From contig JADGIZ010000288.1 in assembly GCA_027604665.1 (NCBI GenBank), positions 1 to 16,837 of the forward strand: a stretch of DNA of 16,837 bases, written 5' to 3'. Both the position numbers and the translations under genes were made by a program. Of the stretch, positions 1 to 9,142 are shown in pieces. Under the pieces are notes generated by a model. That model searched no databases. It was not told the origin of the DNA and saw only the letters and a list, made by a program, of their open reading frames with translations. Origin of the DNA: Polyrhizophydium stewartii (Eukaryota; Chytridiomycota; Chytridiomycetes; Rhizophydiales). Every line of letters starts with the position of its first letter. Position 1 is the stretch's first letter.

Positions 1-3000
1 CCCGCCCGCCCGCGTCGTCTTCGTCGCCGTCGTCGTCATCGTGCGCCGCCGCCTTGGGCCGGCGCGGCGGGCGGCCCTTGCGGCCGGCAGGCGCCCGCCG
101 CGCGCGCTCCGCGTCCTCGTCGTCGTCGTCGTCGCCGTCCTCGTCCACCACGGCGTCCTCGTCGTCCTTGTCGTCGTCGGCCGCCGGCTCGGCCTCGTCC
201 GCGCCCTTGTCGTCGTCGTCGCCCTCGCTCTCGACGGGCGCCGGCCGGCGCTTGGGCGGCCGCCCGCGCGGCTTGGGCCGCCGCACGGCGGCCGCAGGCG
301 CTCCAGAGGCGGCGCCAGAGGCCGCAGAGACACCAGCCGCGTCGGGAGCACCGCCTCCGCCAACTCCGCCCGCGACGCTCTTGCGCCGCCGGCCCTTGCC
401 CACAGGCGCCCCAGGCTCGCCGCCGTCGCGCTCGTCCTTGACCGCGGTGCCCTTGCGTCCGCCCCCGGCCGCGCGCGAGCGCTCAGAGGCAGCCGGCGTG
501 CGCCCAGCAGGCGCCTCGAGATCGGCCGTGTCCTCATCGCCGTCCTCATCGCCCTCGACGTCTTCATCGTCGCCCGCCGCAGCCTCGTCCGCATCGCCGT
601 CCTTGACGCCCGCAGCGTCTTGTCGCTGTGCACCCGATCGCAGCGCATGCGCGGCACCAGACGCAAGCGTCGGCGAGGCCGTCTGCGAGCCCATGATCGC
701 CTGCTGCTGCTGAGCGGCCTGCTGATGCTGCTGCTGCTGCTGCTGCTGCTGTTGGACAGCTTGCTGTTGTTGTTGTTGCTGCTGCTGCTGCTGAACAGCT
801 TGCTGTTGCTGCTGCTGTTGGTGCTGTTGCGCCTGCTGAAGCTGCTGCTGGAGATGCTGTTGCTGCGCTTGCTGCAGCTGCGCCTGCTGGAACTGCTGGA
901 GCTGCGCCTGCTGTAGCTGCTGCAGCTGCTGCCGATGCATCTGCTGCATCTGCTGGTGCGCCTGCGTCAACGCCTGGAACTGCATCTGCAGGTGCGGCGA
1001 CATCTGCTGCTGAGGCTGCTGTTGCTGCTGTTGCTGCAGCTGCTGGAGCTGCTGCTGGAGCTGCTGCGTCTGGAGCATCTGCTGTCGCTGCAGTTGCTGG
1101 AGCTGTAACTGCTGCAACTGTTGTTGCTGCTGGAGTTGCTGCTGCTGCTGGAGCTGCTGCTGCTGCTGTAGCTGTAGCTGTTGCTGCTGTTGCTGCTGAG
1201 CAGCCTGCTGTTGCTGCTGCGCCATCGCATCTTGCGACAGCTGCACAGACTGCGAGCCGTCCATCGGGACCGAGGCCATCTCGCCGCCTTGCGCATTCTG
1301 CTGCGACTGCTGCTGCTGCTGCTGAGGCTGCGGGGGCTGCTGCTGGGGCGGCGCCTGCTGCGGCTGCTGCATGCCAACCTGGCCGACAATTCCGAGCTGC
1401 TGCATCTGCTGCAGCTGCTGCTGGAGCTGCAGTTGCTGCTGGAGTTGCAGTTGCTGCTGAAGCTGGCTCATCTGTCCGAGTTGACCGAGCTGGCCAAGCT
1501 GCCCGAGTTGGCCAAGCTGTCCGAGCTGTCCGAGTTGTGCGAGCTGACCAAGCTGCACGAGCTGCTGAAGGTGTGCCTGCTGCGGTGTGAGAGCCTGCTG
1601 CTGCCCAGGTTGCTGCTGCCCCGGCTGCCCCGGCTGTCCCGCCTGCTGTTGCTGCGCCTGCTGCTGCGCCTGCTGCTGCTGCTGCTGCTGTGCTTGTTGG
1701 TACTGCTGGAGCAGCTGCTGCTGTGCCTGCTGCTGCTGCTGCACCTGCGCTTGGACCTGCGCCTGCTGCTGTTGTTGCACCTGCTGTTGTTGCTGTTGCG
1801 CCTGCTGCTGCTGGAGCTGCTGCTGCTGCTGGAGCTGGAACTGCTGCAGGAGATACTGTTGCTGCAGCTGCAGATACTGCAGCTGGCCCAGATGCGTCTG
1901 CTGCAGCTGCTGCAGGTGCTGGATCTCGGCCGTCTGCCCGCGCGTCATGGCCTCTTGCAGCATGACCTGCGACTGCTGGTACATGTGGCGCGTGCGGTCC
2001 AGCGTGACCTGCAGGTTGCGGTACTGCTGCTGGAGCATCTCGGGGGCAATCTGCACCCAGCAAAGCATCGCGCAAGCAAATGGGTCGCCATGGGAACGGG
2101 TAAGCGCTTGCATAGAAGCAATGAGCGTGATAGATCACAGGCGTGCAACTCACGTGGTTCAGCTTGGCTGCCTGCTGGCCGTTCTGGAGTGCCACAAAGG
2201 CTGCTGCGGCAGAGGCCGCGTCGGCTCCGACGGGGCGAGGTGGCTGGCTGCCGTTGGCTGCGGCTGGTTGCCCAGCGACAGGCGACGCGAGCTGCGCTTG
2301 CACCTGCGCCTGCGCCTGCGCCTGCGCCTGTGCCTGCGCCTGTGCCTGTGCCTGAGCCTGAGCCTGAGCCTGTGCTTGTGCCTGTGCCTGCTGCTGATGT
2401 ACCTGCTGTGCCTGCTGCTGCGCCTGCTGCTGGATGAGCTGCTGAGCCTGTTGGACGCGCTGGAACTGCAAGCGCTGCATCATCGTCGGCGTGAGCTGGC
2501 CTGGCTGCCCGCTTATCGAAGGAGAGCCCGGCATGGCGCCGCTGCCATCTGCGCCGGCTTCCACAGCTGCATCCTTCACCGTCAGCCGCAACACGGCGAG
2601 GCGCGGCTCGCACAGAAGAATGCATCACGCCCACCTTGGCCAATGGCCTGCGCCGCCATCATCTGGCGCGCCGCCATCATCGCCTGCATCTGCTCGGGTG
2701 TGAATCCGCCCGCGGCCGGCGTGCCCGGGATCGCGGGGATGCCGGCCCCGGCAACGCCGAGCTGCGGCGCACCAGGCTGCCCGGGCGACCCGACCGCGAC
2801 AGAGGGCATGCCGGCGCCGGCCATGAGCGGCCGCACCTGCGTATTACCCGGCGCGCCAATGATTCCGATGCTGCCGTTGGGCAGGATGGTCGGCGTGCCA
2901 GCAGGAACACCTGCCACGCCTCCTGGTGCGCCTGGTGCGGCTGGGTTCGCTGCGACAGCGCCAGCGCCAAGGCCGATCGGCGGACGCGCAAGGCCGCGGA

Positions 3001-6000
3001 ACTGCGCTGACAGGTTCGTGACAGGCCCATAGCCCGGCCGCGCCATCATCATGCCCGGCCGCGAGTGGGACAGCATCGCCTGCCGCTGCTCCATCATATG
3101 CTTGTCGCGGCGCTCCTTGAGGATCGACAGGTCGAGCGGACCGACCGGCGGCTGCGTGAGGTCGACGCCAGCCTGCAGCTGCGCCTGCAGATGCGTGTCG
3201 TGCGCCACCAAGTTGACCTGGTGCTTGTTGGGCTTGGCAACTGCGAGCATGCCACACAAATGCAGTCGATCAGCACCAGCAGTCGCATCATCATCAAGCA
3301 AAGAAAGTCGCTGCTAGCAAACTCACGCGGCACCCTGCTCGCCTCGCGCTTCTTGGCGCACTTCTTGATGAACTCAAAGGTGCCGAGCAGCTTGAGCGCC
3401 TTCATCTTGTTGTCGCCCGTGGGGTTCTTACCCGGCCGCGGCGGCGCAGCAAAGAGGTAGTCGGCGCGCGACGCTGGCCTGAACGACTGCTCCGCAAGCA
3501 TCGTGAAGCGGTCGCAGCACTCCCACTCTGACCGCCCGTGCGACATGCCCAGATGCAGCCCATTGAGCGCAACGGCAATCAACGCCCAGTTGAACACGTA
3601 GTGCTGCGCTAGATTCCACACCGCCTCGTCCTCTTCGAGTGTCCACGCCGGCGACGACTTTGGGATCGCCGGCCGCGCAACCTGCGGCTCGTGGAAGTCT
3701 GGGAACACGGCACGCCAGCCCTCGCCGGGCTCGTTTGCGCCAGCAAAGATGCTCGTCACCCGCGCCGTCGTCTCGTAGCGCTCCGTGTTTGGCAGCCACT
3801 TGATGGGCTCGACGGCCGGCGCCTTGTCCCGCAGCTGGCCCCACTCGTCCCACCGCGACGGCTCGCGCGCAGTGATGCGCTGCCACTGGTGCCGCGAGAC
3901 AGGCACCATCGCCTCGACGTTGGGCACCATCGGCTTGTCGTCGTATTGAGGCGGCGCAAACGTTGGCAGCGATGGCAGCGCATGGTCTGCAGGCTCGTCG
4001 TCTTGCACAAAATACACGTTCGCCTCGAGATCCATCTTGACGGGCTTGGCGGCCGGCCGCAGGCTGCTTGGCGGCGCGGACTGGGTCGCGGCTGGCCGCG
4101 TCTCGGTAGCACTCGGCGGCGGCATGACGGCCTGTTCAGACCGCGATGGCTCAGGCGGCGCCGGCGAGTCCACGGCCATCGGATCAGCTTCGGCCTTGGT
4201 CATCACAGCTGCCTCGGACGTGGCGCTCGATTCCGCAGTCATATCGGCAGAGGTCTGGACCACCGTGTCTTGCGCGTCGCCCGTTTGGCCATTGGCGTCG
4301 CCCGCATCCTGCGCATCGCCGGCAAGAGTGATGGAGCCGGGAACGGCAAACAGCGAAGCATTTGCGTCTGCATCGGCATCCAAGCTCGCCGCGCCGTCCT
4401 CGGGATTCGCATCGGGCGCGTCTACGCTTGTGCTGGCCTCGAGCTTGTCCAAAGCATCCGTCGTCTCGGCGTCAACCGGGTCCGCGTCACCGATGTCGTC
4501 GGCAAGCGCATCAACAAACACAATGTCGGACAGATCCGTCTCGGCAAGCTCGGCGACGGCTGCCGAGCCGGCGTCTTCAAGCGCAAGCGAGGCCGAGGGC
4601 AGCGCGCCAAACTCCTTGTCCGCGCCAGCGCCGACTCCGACCAGAGGCGGCGGGGCGACTGCGGGGTCTAGGAAGCGAGGCGGCCGTACTTTGACGCACA
4701 CGGTCGACTTGTCCGTAGTCTGGTGCCACTCAAGGACCCAAAGCGACACAGTGTACGCCATGGCCAGCTTCCACCTGCGCTCCTGACGAAAGTCGGCGTG
4801 CAGCCACTTCATCTCGGCAAGTAGATAGTCGCGGTGAGAGCGGGCCTGCGACGCGGGCCTGTGCGGCTTGATCTGCCGGAAGCTCCACATGTTCTCGGCC
4901 TTGAGCTGGTCGATACGGTTCAGGATGCGCATCTGCCGGATCTCCTCGCGCACAAGCTGCCAGTCCTTGGTCGACACGGCCTTGGGCGCCGTGTTGACGC
5001 ATGCTGTCAGCGGCCGCGAGCTCGCCTTGAGCCGCCACGCGTACAGCTGGTATCCGCGGTACTGCATGTAGGCCTCGGACCGCTGGCGCGGCTTGGCCAC
5101 AGGCATCGCGGGCGTCCGTGCAAACAGCGAGGTCGGTGCGCGGCGAGCGAGCCTGTCGTCCGCCTCCTCGCTGAGCTCGAGCTCCTCCGCGTCCTCGTCA
5201 AATTCAGCACCGCTTACGTCGCCAAAGAGATGGGCCGAGACTGCGGCCTGATGCGGGGCATCTGGCGCTTCCGAATCACTGCTGAGTGCAGGATCCTTCT
5301 GGGTCAAAGACGCGAGACCGCTCATGCGCCGCCGCTTGGGTGTGGGCTCGGCAACAGATGCGCTTGGCGGCCGTACGTCTCCAGGCGCCGGCTGATCGTC
5401 GGGGACAACCGATGCATGGCTGTCGCCAGCGTTGAGGCGTTGGGCCGCAGCCACTTCCGAAGGTGCGGCGCGCATATCGTTGCTCGGCGGCGTCTTGACG
5501 TTCTCGCTCTGGAGCTGCTGCAACTGGTGGCCAATCTCGTCACCAATTTCAAGTTCGATCTGGTCGTAGATCTCCTTCTCGATCTTGACGCGGTCGGCAG
5601 CCGGCGTCTGCTTGGTCTTGTGCGGGGTCGGCGCCGGCCGCGAATTCGATGCATCTCCAGCAAGCGGAAACGACTCGGATCCTGATACCTCGGTCGGGCC
5701 GCCGTGGTCGCGGCTGCGGTCGGCATCGCTGTCGTCGTCGGCATCGCTGGTGATCTTGTCGGTGTGGGCAGAGCCAGAGCGCAGGGCGGTGGTCTGTGGC
5801 CGCGAGGGTGCAAGCGCGTCCGGCGTAGCAGATCTGCCGCGGCGAGAGCTTCGGCGGAGCGTTGGGGCAGGCGCGTCCATCTCAGTATCGGCGTCGTCGG
5901 TGGTCTCAATGTCGACGTCCTCGTCAATGTTGCTGCGGCTCTTGCCATTCGTTTTCCTGCGACCGCCGTGGGGTGCTGCTGCGCGATGTGGCGCGTCCTC

Positions 6001-6822
6001 GAGCCCGTCCGTGTCTTCCGAATCGCTTATGACTTCCTCCTGGCTCAGCTTGCCGTGACCGTCAATCTGCGAGTAGTCATTCAACCTGGACGCGGCGTGT
6101 CAGCGATGGCCAGGTCGGCAGGGTGCGTCTGAGAACAGAGCAAATCAAATGCACACCTGTCTATTGGGAAGCGGCGCTTGAACTCGAGCCATCCCTCGTC
6201 GTCTTCTGCAGGCTCGACGCTGTCGGGCATGATGTGATCAATGGTCGCGCGCTCTGTGTGGTAAAGCGACTTGAGAAGCTGATCGTGCTGAGAGACCAGG
6301 GACCTTTGAAAAGCGGTTGTGCATCAGCACGTGGTTTGGTTCAACGTGCCATCACCACTGGCTCTACTCGGCCGGGCGGAGCACAGTCGCGCGAGATCCC
6401 GAGAGCCAGGCACACAGCGGAGCCATCGCAGCGCCATTGCAGGCGGGATCGGGAGGCAACAGGGCCAGCCGGCGCATAGAATCAAACGAAAAACCCAAGG
6501 CACTATTCACGCGGGCACGCACTGCATCTGCTCTTGCTTGGACTCGACCGCCTCCTTGCGCAGGCGCTCGATCAAGTCCTGGGGCAGCTGGCGCCCGCGG
6601 CGTCAGCACGAACAACGCGCCTGGCGGCAAAGTGCGACCGGGGGCGGCTGCGGGCGTGTGCCCCGCGCGGCCGCCGTCTGCGCGCGCGCAGTGCGCGGCG
6701 TGCAAGCCCGCGGGCAGCGCTGCGCACATGCCTGCGCGGCCGGCCGCGGCGCACGCCGGCCCCGCGCGCGGGTGCCTGCGCCGCCTGCCGCCGCCGCCTT
6801 GCTGGGGGCGCCGGCTCACCAT
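1..6822 (-). CDS. VID21: EAF1/VID21-like NuA4 histone acetyltransferase scaffold subunit (3' partial)
   Basis: In yeasts this family scaffolds the nuclear NuA4 acetyltransferase: HSA binds actin/Arp4, and SANT contacts the complex or histone tails. Exons in gene order: possible ATG-only exon 6822-6820, then 6587-6523, 6303-6157, 6085-3327, 3240-2635, 2566-2154 and 2050 to beyond the left edge. All joins keep phase, giving about 2,010 residues before the edge. The N-terminal part contains HDQLLKSLYH. HSA (HRDYLLAEMKWLHADFRQER) lies near residues 488-525. An acidic, low-complexity linker follows. SANT/Myb (WTLEEDEAVWNLAQHYVFNW) lies near 882-938. Then come NLVAHDTH, an M/G/P-rich stretch, a QA dipeptide run, a very long Q-rich region, and acidic blocks with AT-hook-like motifs. 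The last exon has no stop from 2050 to base 2, so the C-terminus lies outside. Identity rests on HSA followed by SANT plus Q-richness; the first exon is uncertain. Confidence 0.87.
50..290 (-). other. AT-hook-like motifs alternating with acidic runs, C-terminal tail of the VID21-like protein
   Basis: The coding strand gives VRRPKPRGRPPKRRPAP at about 237-287 and GRKGRPPRRPK at about 53-86, both with a GRP core flanked by basic residues as in AT-hooks. They are separated by Asp/Glu runs encoded by GAC/GAG repeats. AT-hooks bind the minor groove of AT-rich DNA; a DNA-binding role here is inference. The tail continues past the left edge. Confidence 0.65.
690..2035 (-). repeat. CAG/CAA-rich tract encoding an interrupted polyglutamine region
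   Basis: On the plus strand this appears as CTG/TTG repeats; on the coding (minus) strand it is CAG/CAA. The region codes mostly for Q, with L, A, M and H interruptions. The longest pure runs I counted are 9 Q (728-754) and 11 Q (761-793). CAA and CAG are mixed throughout, which breaks the pure triplet repeat. It lies entirely in the last visible exon of the VID21-like gene and is probably disordered or coiled-coil forming. Confidence 0.9.
1472..1561 (-). repeat. Q-L-G tripeptide tandem repeat inside the Q-rich region
   Basis: Nine-base units on the coding strand encode near-perfect tandem copies of Gly-Gln-Leu (LVQLGQLAQLGQLGQLGQLG and so on), with one Ala and one Val variant. Third-base variation between copies (GGA, GGC, GGG, GGT; CTC, CTT; CAG, CAA) indicates an old or selected array rather than a fresh expansion. 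Confidence 0.85.
2294..2393 (-). repeat. Hexanucleotide array encoding a Gln-Ala dipeptide repeat
   Basis: The plus strand shows tandem CCTGCG/CCTGTG/CCTGAG hexamers, about sixteen copies. On the coding strand these give alternating Gln and Ala (with one Val), in the exon 2566-2154 of the VID21-like gene. The homogeneous units suggest slippage and likely length variation between strains. Confidence 0.85.
3485..3660 (-). other. SANT/Myb-like domain of the VID21-like protein
   Basis: Three regularly spaced tryptophans or equivalents are visible: WTLEEDEAVWNLAQHYVFNW, then ALIAVALN, then HGRSEWECCDRFTMLAEQ. This is the expected Myb/SANT three-helix pattern (about residues 882-938). Eaf1/Vid21 proteins carry one such domain C-terminal to HSA, as here. 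Confidence 0.85.
4730..4842 (-). other. HSA domain of the VID21-like protein
   Basis: The minus strand encodes HRDYLLAEMKWLHADFRQER followed by RWKLAMAYTVSLWVLEWH, about residues 488-525. This basic-aromatic helix matches the helicase/SANT-associated (HSA) domain of Eaf1, Swr1 and Ino80 proteins, which in known complexes is the docking helix for actin and Arp4. No SNF2 ATPase follows, which separates this gene from SWR1/INO80/p400 and favours EAF1. Confidence 0.85.
6588..6819 (-). other. Putative first intron of the VID21-like gene (GC-rich, about 230 bp)
   Basis: The reading frame of the exon at 6587-6523 meets a TGA just upstream, so an intron must precede it. A CTGAC branch sequence sits close to acceptor CAG at 6590-6588. 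The nearest good donor is GTGAGC directly after an ATG (6822-6820), and joining ATG to CTG CCC keeps frame (MLPQDLIERL). Other donors within the stretch cannot be excluded. The sequence between is strongly G+C-rich with no recognisable domain. Confidence 0.4.
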
Positions 6823-6835
6823 CACTGCGACGAAA

Positions 6836-6867
6836 GTGAAAAGTCACAAAGTTGCGTGACTTTTCAC
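6836..6867. promoter_or_regulatory. Perfect 12-bp inverted repeat in the divergent VID21/lysyl-tRNA synthetase promoter
   Basis: GTGAAAAGTCAC (6836-6847) and GTGACTTTTCAC (6856-6867) are exact reverse complements separated by 8 bp. They sit between the putative VID21 start (6822, minus) and the synthetase start (6965, plus), in a much more AT-rich patch than its surroundings. Position and symmetry suggest binding of a dimeric regulator acting on both genes. A transcript hairpin is the alternative. Confidence 0.6.
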
Positions 6868-6871
6868 CAAT
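6867..6871 (+). promoter_or_regulatory. CCAAT box upstream of the mitochondrial lysyl-tRNA synthetase
   Basis: CCAAT lies 94 bp upstream of the synthetase ATG and abuts the 12-bp inverted repeat. In fungi the Hap2/3/5 complex binds CCAAT and controls many nuclear genes for mitochondrial proteins, so the context fits. A five-base match alone is weak. Confidence 0.4.
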
Positions 6872-6964
6872 CCGCAACTCGGGCTCTTGGGCGACACCGC
6901 TCTCCAAAGGCCCCGCTTCAACCCACCCGCACTCTGCGCTCGACCGCCCGCGCCTGGATCTGCG

Positions 6965-9054
6965 ATGCTGCCGATCACGCGCGCGCGCCTGCGCTCATCT
7001 GTCAGCGCTGCGTGCGCCGCTATAGCTCGAGCGGCGCCTCGCTGCACCCCGCCGCCGATTGCCACCCCCCATCGCCGCCATTCAGCCAAGGCCGGCCACG
7101 AAGACGACGACGCCCCCTCCATGCGTCCCGGCGCTCCCTCTGTCGCAGAATTCCGCGCTCTGCGGCAGCACCAGATATCCGGCCTCGGTGTGCCGCCATA
7201 CCCGCTGGCAGCGGAGCGCAGCGCCGACAGCCGCTGGGTGTCGCCGGCTGCCTTTGCGGCCGAGTTCGACGGCCGCTTCGACAACGACCAGTGGAGCGAC
7301 TCGGACGTGCTCGGCGTCGCCGGTGCGTTGCGGCGCTCCTGAGCGCACGCAAGCGATACGCAGCGTGCTCTGTTGCTGATGCGAGTGCTGCTACTGCCGC
7401 AGGCCGTGTCGTGCTGCGCAGGAACTCTGGCCGCAACCTCGTCTTCTTTGTGCTCGAGCGCGAGGGCGCCCAGATCCAGGTCATCATGAACCGCAGGCAC
7501 TGGCCCGCGCATCTCGGCGACAGCGTCTTTGACGGCTTCTCGGACGCCGTCGGCCTCGGCGATGTGCTGTGTGGGGCCATCGCGCAGCGTGCGCTGCATC
7601 CTCGCGCACCAGACCGCTGACGCTTTCTTGCCGCTGGCTGCCAGACGCCGAAGGCGTGCCTGGCCGCAGCCGATCGGGCCAGCTCAGCCTGCGCGCAACA
7701 CGGCTGCAGATGCTTGCGCCGTGCTTGCACCGCTTTCCGAAAAAGAATTCGCTGTTTACGGATGACGTGCGTTGGGCATGCAAATGCGCCAACGCAGCGG
7801 CCCGCAATGACTGACGATCATGTTGGCCGCCGTGACGCAGAACCTGCGCTTCCGCCAGCGATATCTGGACATGCTCACCAACGAAAAGACGGTCGAGACC
7901 TTCAAGACGCGCGCAAAGGTGGATATGCGCGAGCAGCAGCAGCAGCCGTACTACACGATGACGCCGCGGCTCTTTGGCTGACGCGGCGCACCAGATTATA
8001 GGCGGCATCCGCGGGTTCCTTGACCGCCGCGGCTTCGTCGAGGTGGAGACGCCGATCCTGTCGGCCATGGCCGGTGGCGCCAACGCCAAGCCATTCAAGA
8101 CGCGCATGGAGGCGCTCGACATGGATCTCGATCTGCGCATCGCACCCGAGCTCTTCCTGAAGCAGCTGGTCGTTGGCGGCCTCGAGCGCGTGTACGAAAT
8201 GGGCAAGCAGTTCCGCAACGAGGGCATCGACGCAACGCACAACCCAGAGTTCACGACGTGCGAGTTTTACATGGCGTATGCGGCGCTCGAGGACGCGCGT
8301 GGCATGACCGAGGAGCTGCTGCGCGAGCTCGCTGTCGCGGCGACGGGCAGCACGGTTGTGCCACTGGTCAGTCAGAACGACGACAACGACGACAGTGTGC
8401 ACATGATCGACTTTGGCAAGCCGTTTGCGCGCATCGATATCGTGCCGGCGCTCACAGAGGCGCTCGGCGTTGAGCTGCCTGATCTCAACGATACGGGTGA
8501 GACCGCCCGCCTGTAGCTCACATGCGGCTCTTGTCTGACACGGGATCGTGCCCGGTTGCTGCGACCAACCAGCATCGATCCCCAGGCTCCTCGAGCTCTG
8601 CGAGCAACACGGCATCCGTGTCAGCAAGCCGCACACGCTCGCGCGGGTGATCGACAAGCTCGTGTCGCATCTGATCGAGCCGCGGTGCATCGAGCCAACC
8701 TTTATCACAGGCCACCCGCTGTCCATGTCGCCGCTCGCCAAGCAGGGCACGCGGCCGGGCGTCGCGGACCGCTTCGAGCTGTTCATTGGCGCGCGCGAGA
8801 TGGCCAATGCGTACCTCGAGCTCAACGACCCCGCCGAGCAGCGCCGCCGATTCGAGGCGCAGGCGAGCGACAGGGACCAGGGCGATGTCGAGGCGCAGCC
8901 CATGGACGAGGCGTTCTGCGTTGCGCTCGAGCACGGCCTGCCGCCGACGGTCGGGTGGGGGCTGGGCGTCGACCGCGTGTGCATGCTGCTCACGCAGTCC
9001 AAGCGCATCCGCGATGTCATTGCCTTTCCCGTGCTCAGGCCCAGCGAGCAGTGA
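6965..9054 (+). CDS. MSK1: Lysyl-tRNA synthetase, probably mitochondrial (class II)
   Basis: The enzyme charges tRNA-Lys with lysine using ATP. Exons 6965-7322, 7403-7570, 7645-7766, 7841-7918, 7995-8496 and 8573-9054 total 1,710 nt (569 aa, close to yeast Msk1). The first ATG in frame gives an Arg/Ala/Ser-rich start without acidic residues (MLPITRARLRSSVSAACAAI), typical of a mitochondrial presequence; targeting is inferred. An OB-fold anticodon-binding domain spans about 115-215 (NSGRNLVFFVLEREGAQIQV, GVPGRSRSGQLSL). The class II catalytic core has motif 1 around GFVEVETPIL (255-264), motif 2 FRNEGIDATHNPEFTTCEFY (315-334) and motif 3 GLGVDRVCMLL (539-549, Arg544). The five introns are 74-80 bp, and most show CTGAC/CTGAT before the acceptor. 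A cytosolic KRS is less likely because of the N-terminus. Confidence 0.93.
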
Positions 9055-9142
9055 TTGTTCTCTCGACACAATATAAAGGCACAACGAGAATGTTATTGAT
9101 TGAATGTGCTTGTGCTTTTGCGGTTGCGACCGAGCCCGGCTC
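9055..9142. terminator. Shared 3' region between convergent synthetase and SYG1-like genes
   Basis: Only 88 bp separate the two stop codons. The stretch is AT-richer than its flanks. On the plus strand an AATATAAA-like sequence at about 9069-9076 could act in 3' end formation for the synthetase; on the minus strand there is an AATAAC-like sequence at about 9092-9097. Both signals are degenerate, so the exact sites are inferred. The two 3' UTRs probably overlap. Confidence 0.4.

Noticed and set aside
690..2393. Repeat array as CRISPR or a non-coding satellite
   Set aside because: Units are 3, 6 or 9 bp and stay in frame with a conserved protein. There are no spacers.
41..2437. Long plus-strand open frames encoding leucine- and valine-rich proteins
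   Set aside because: They are the codon-aligned antisense of the CAG/GAC-rich VID21 exons (CAG read backwards is CTG, GAC is GTC). They show no domain, and the minus frame joins in phase to HSA/SANT exons.
564..2594. Minus-strand alanine-rich frame of about 676 codons covering the Q-rich region
   Set aside because: Its first part is the real QA exon, but past the donor at 2153 it reads through the intron and continues in the wrong frame (GCA instead of CAG). The phase-0 splice to 2050 gives the Q frame, starting IAPEMLQQQYRNLQ.
6328..6333. CACGTG E-box
   Set aside because: It lies within an intron of the VID21-like gene rather than upstream of the phosphate-related gene, and a six-base match is expected by chance.
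6319..7620. Plus-strand Arg/Ala-rich open frame overlapping the promoter and the synthetase 5' exons
   Set aside because: It has low-complexity composition only and conflicts with the well-supported synthetase frame and its splice sites.
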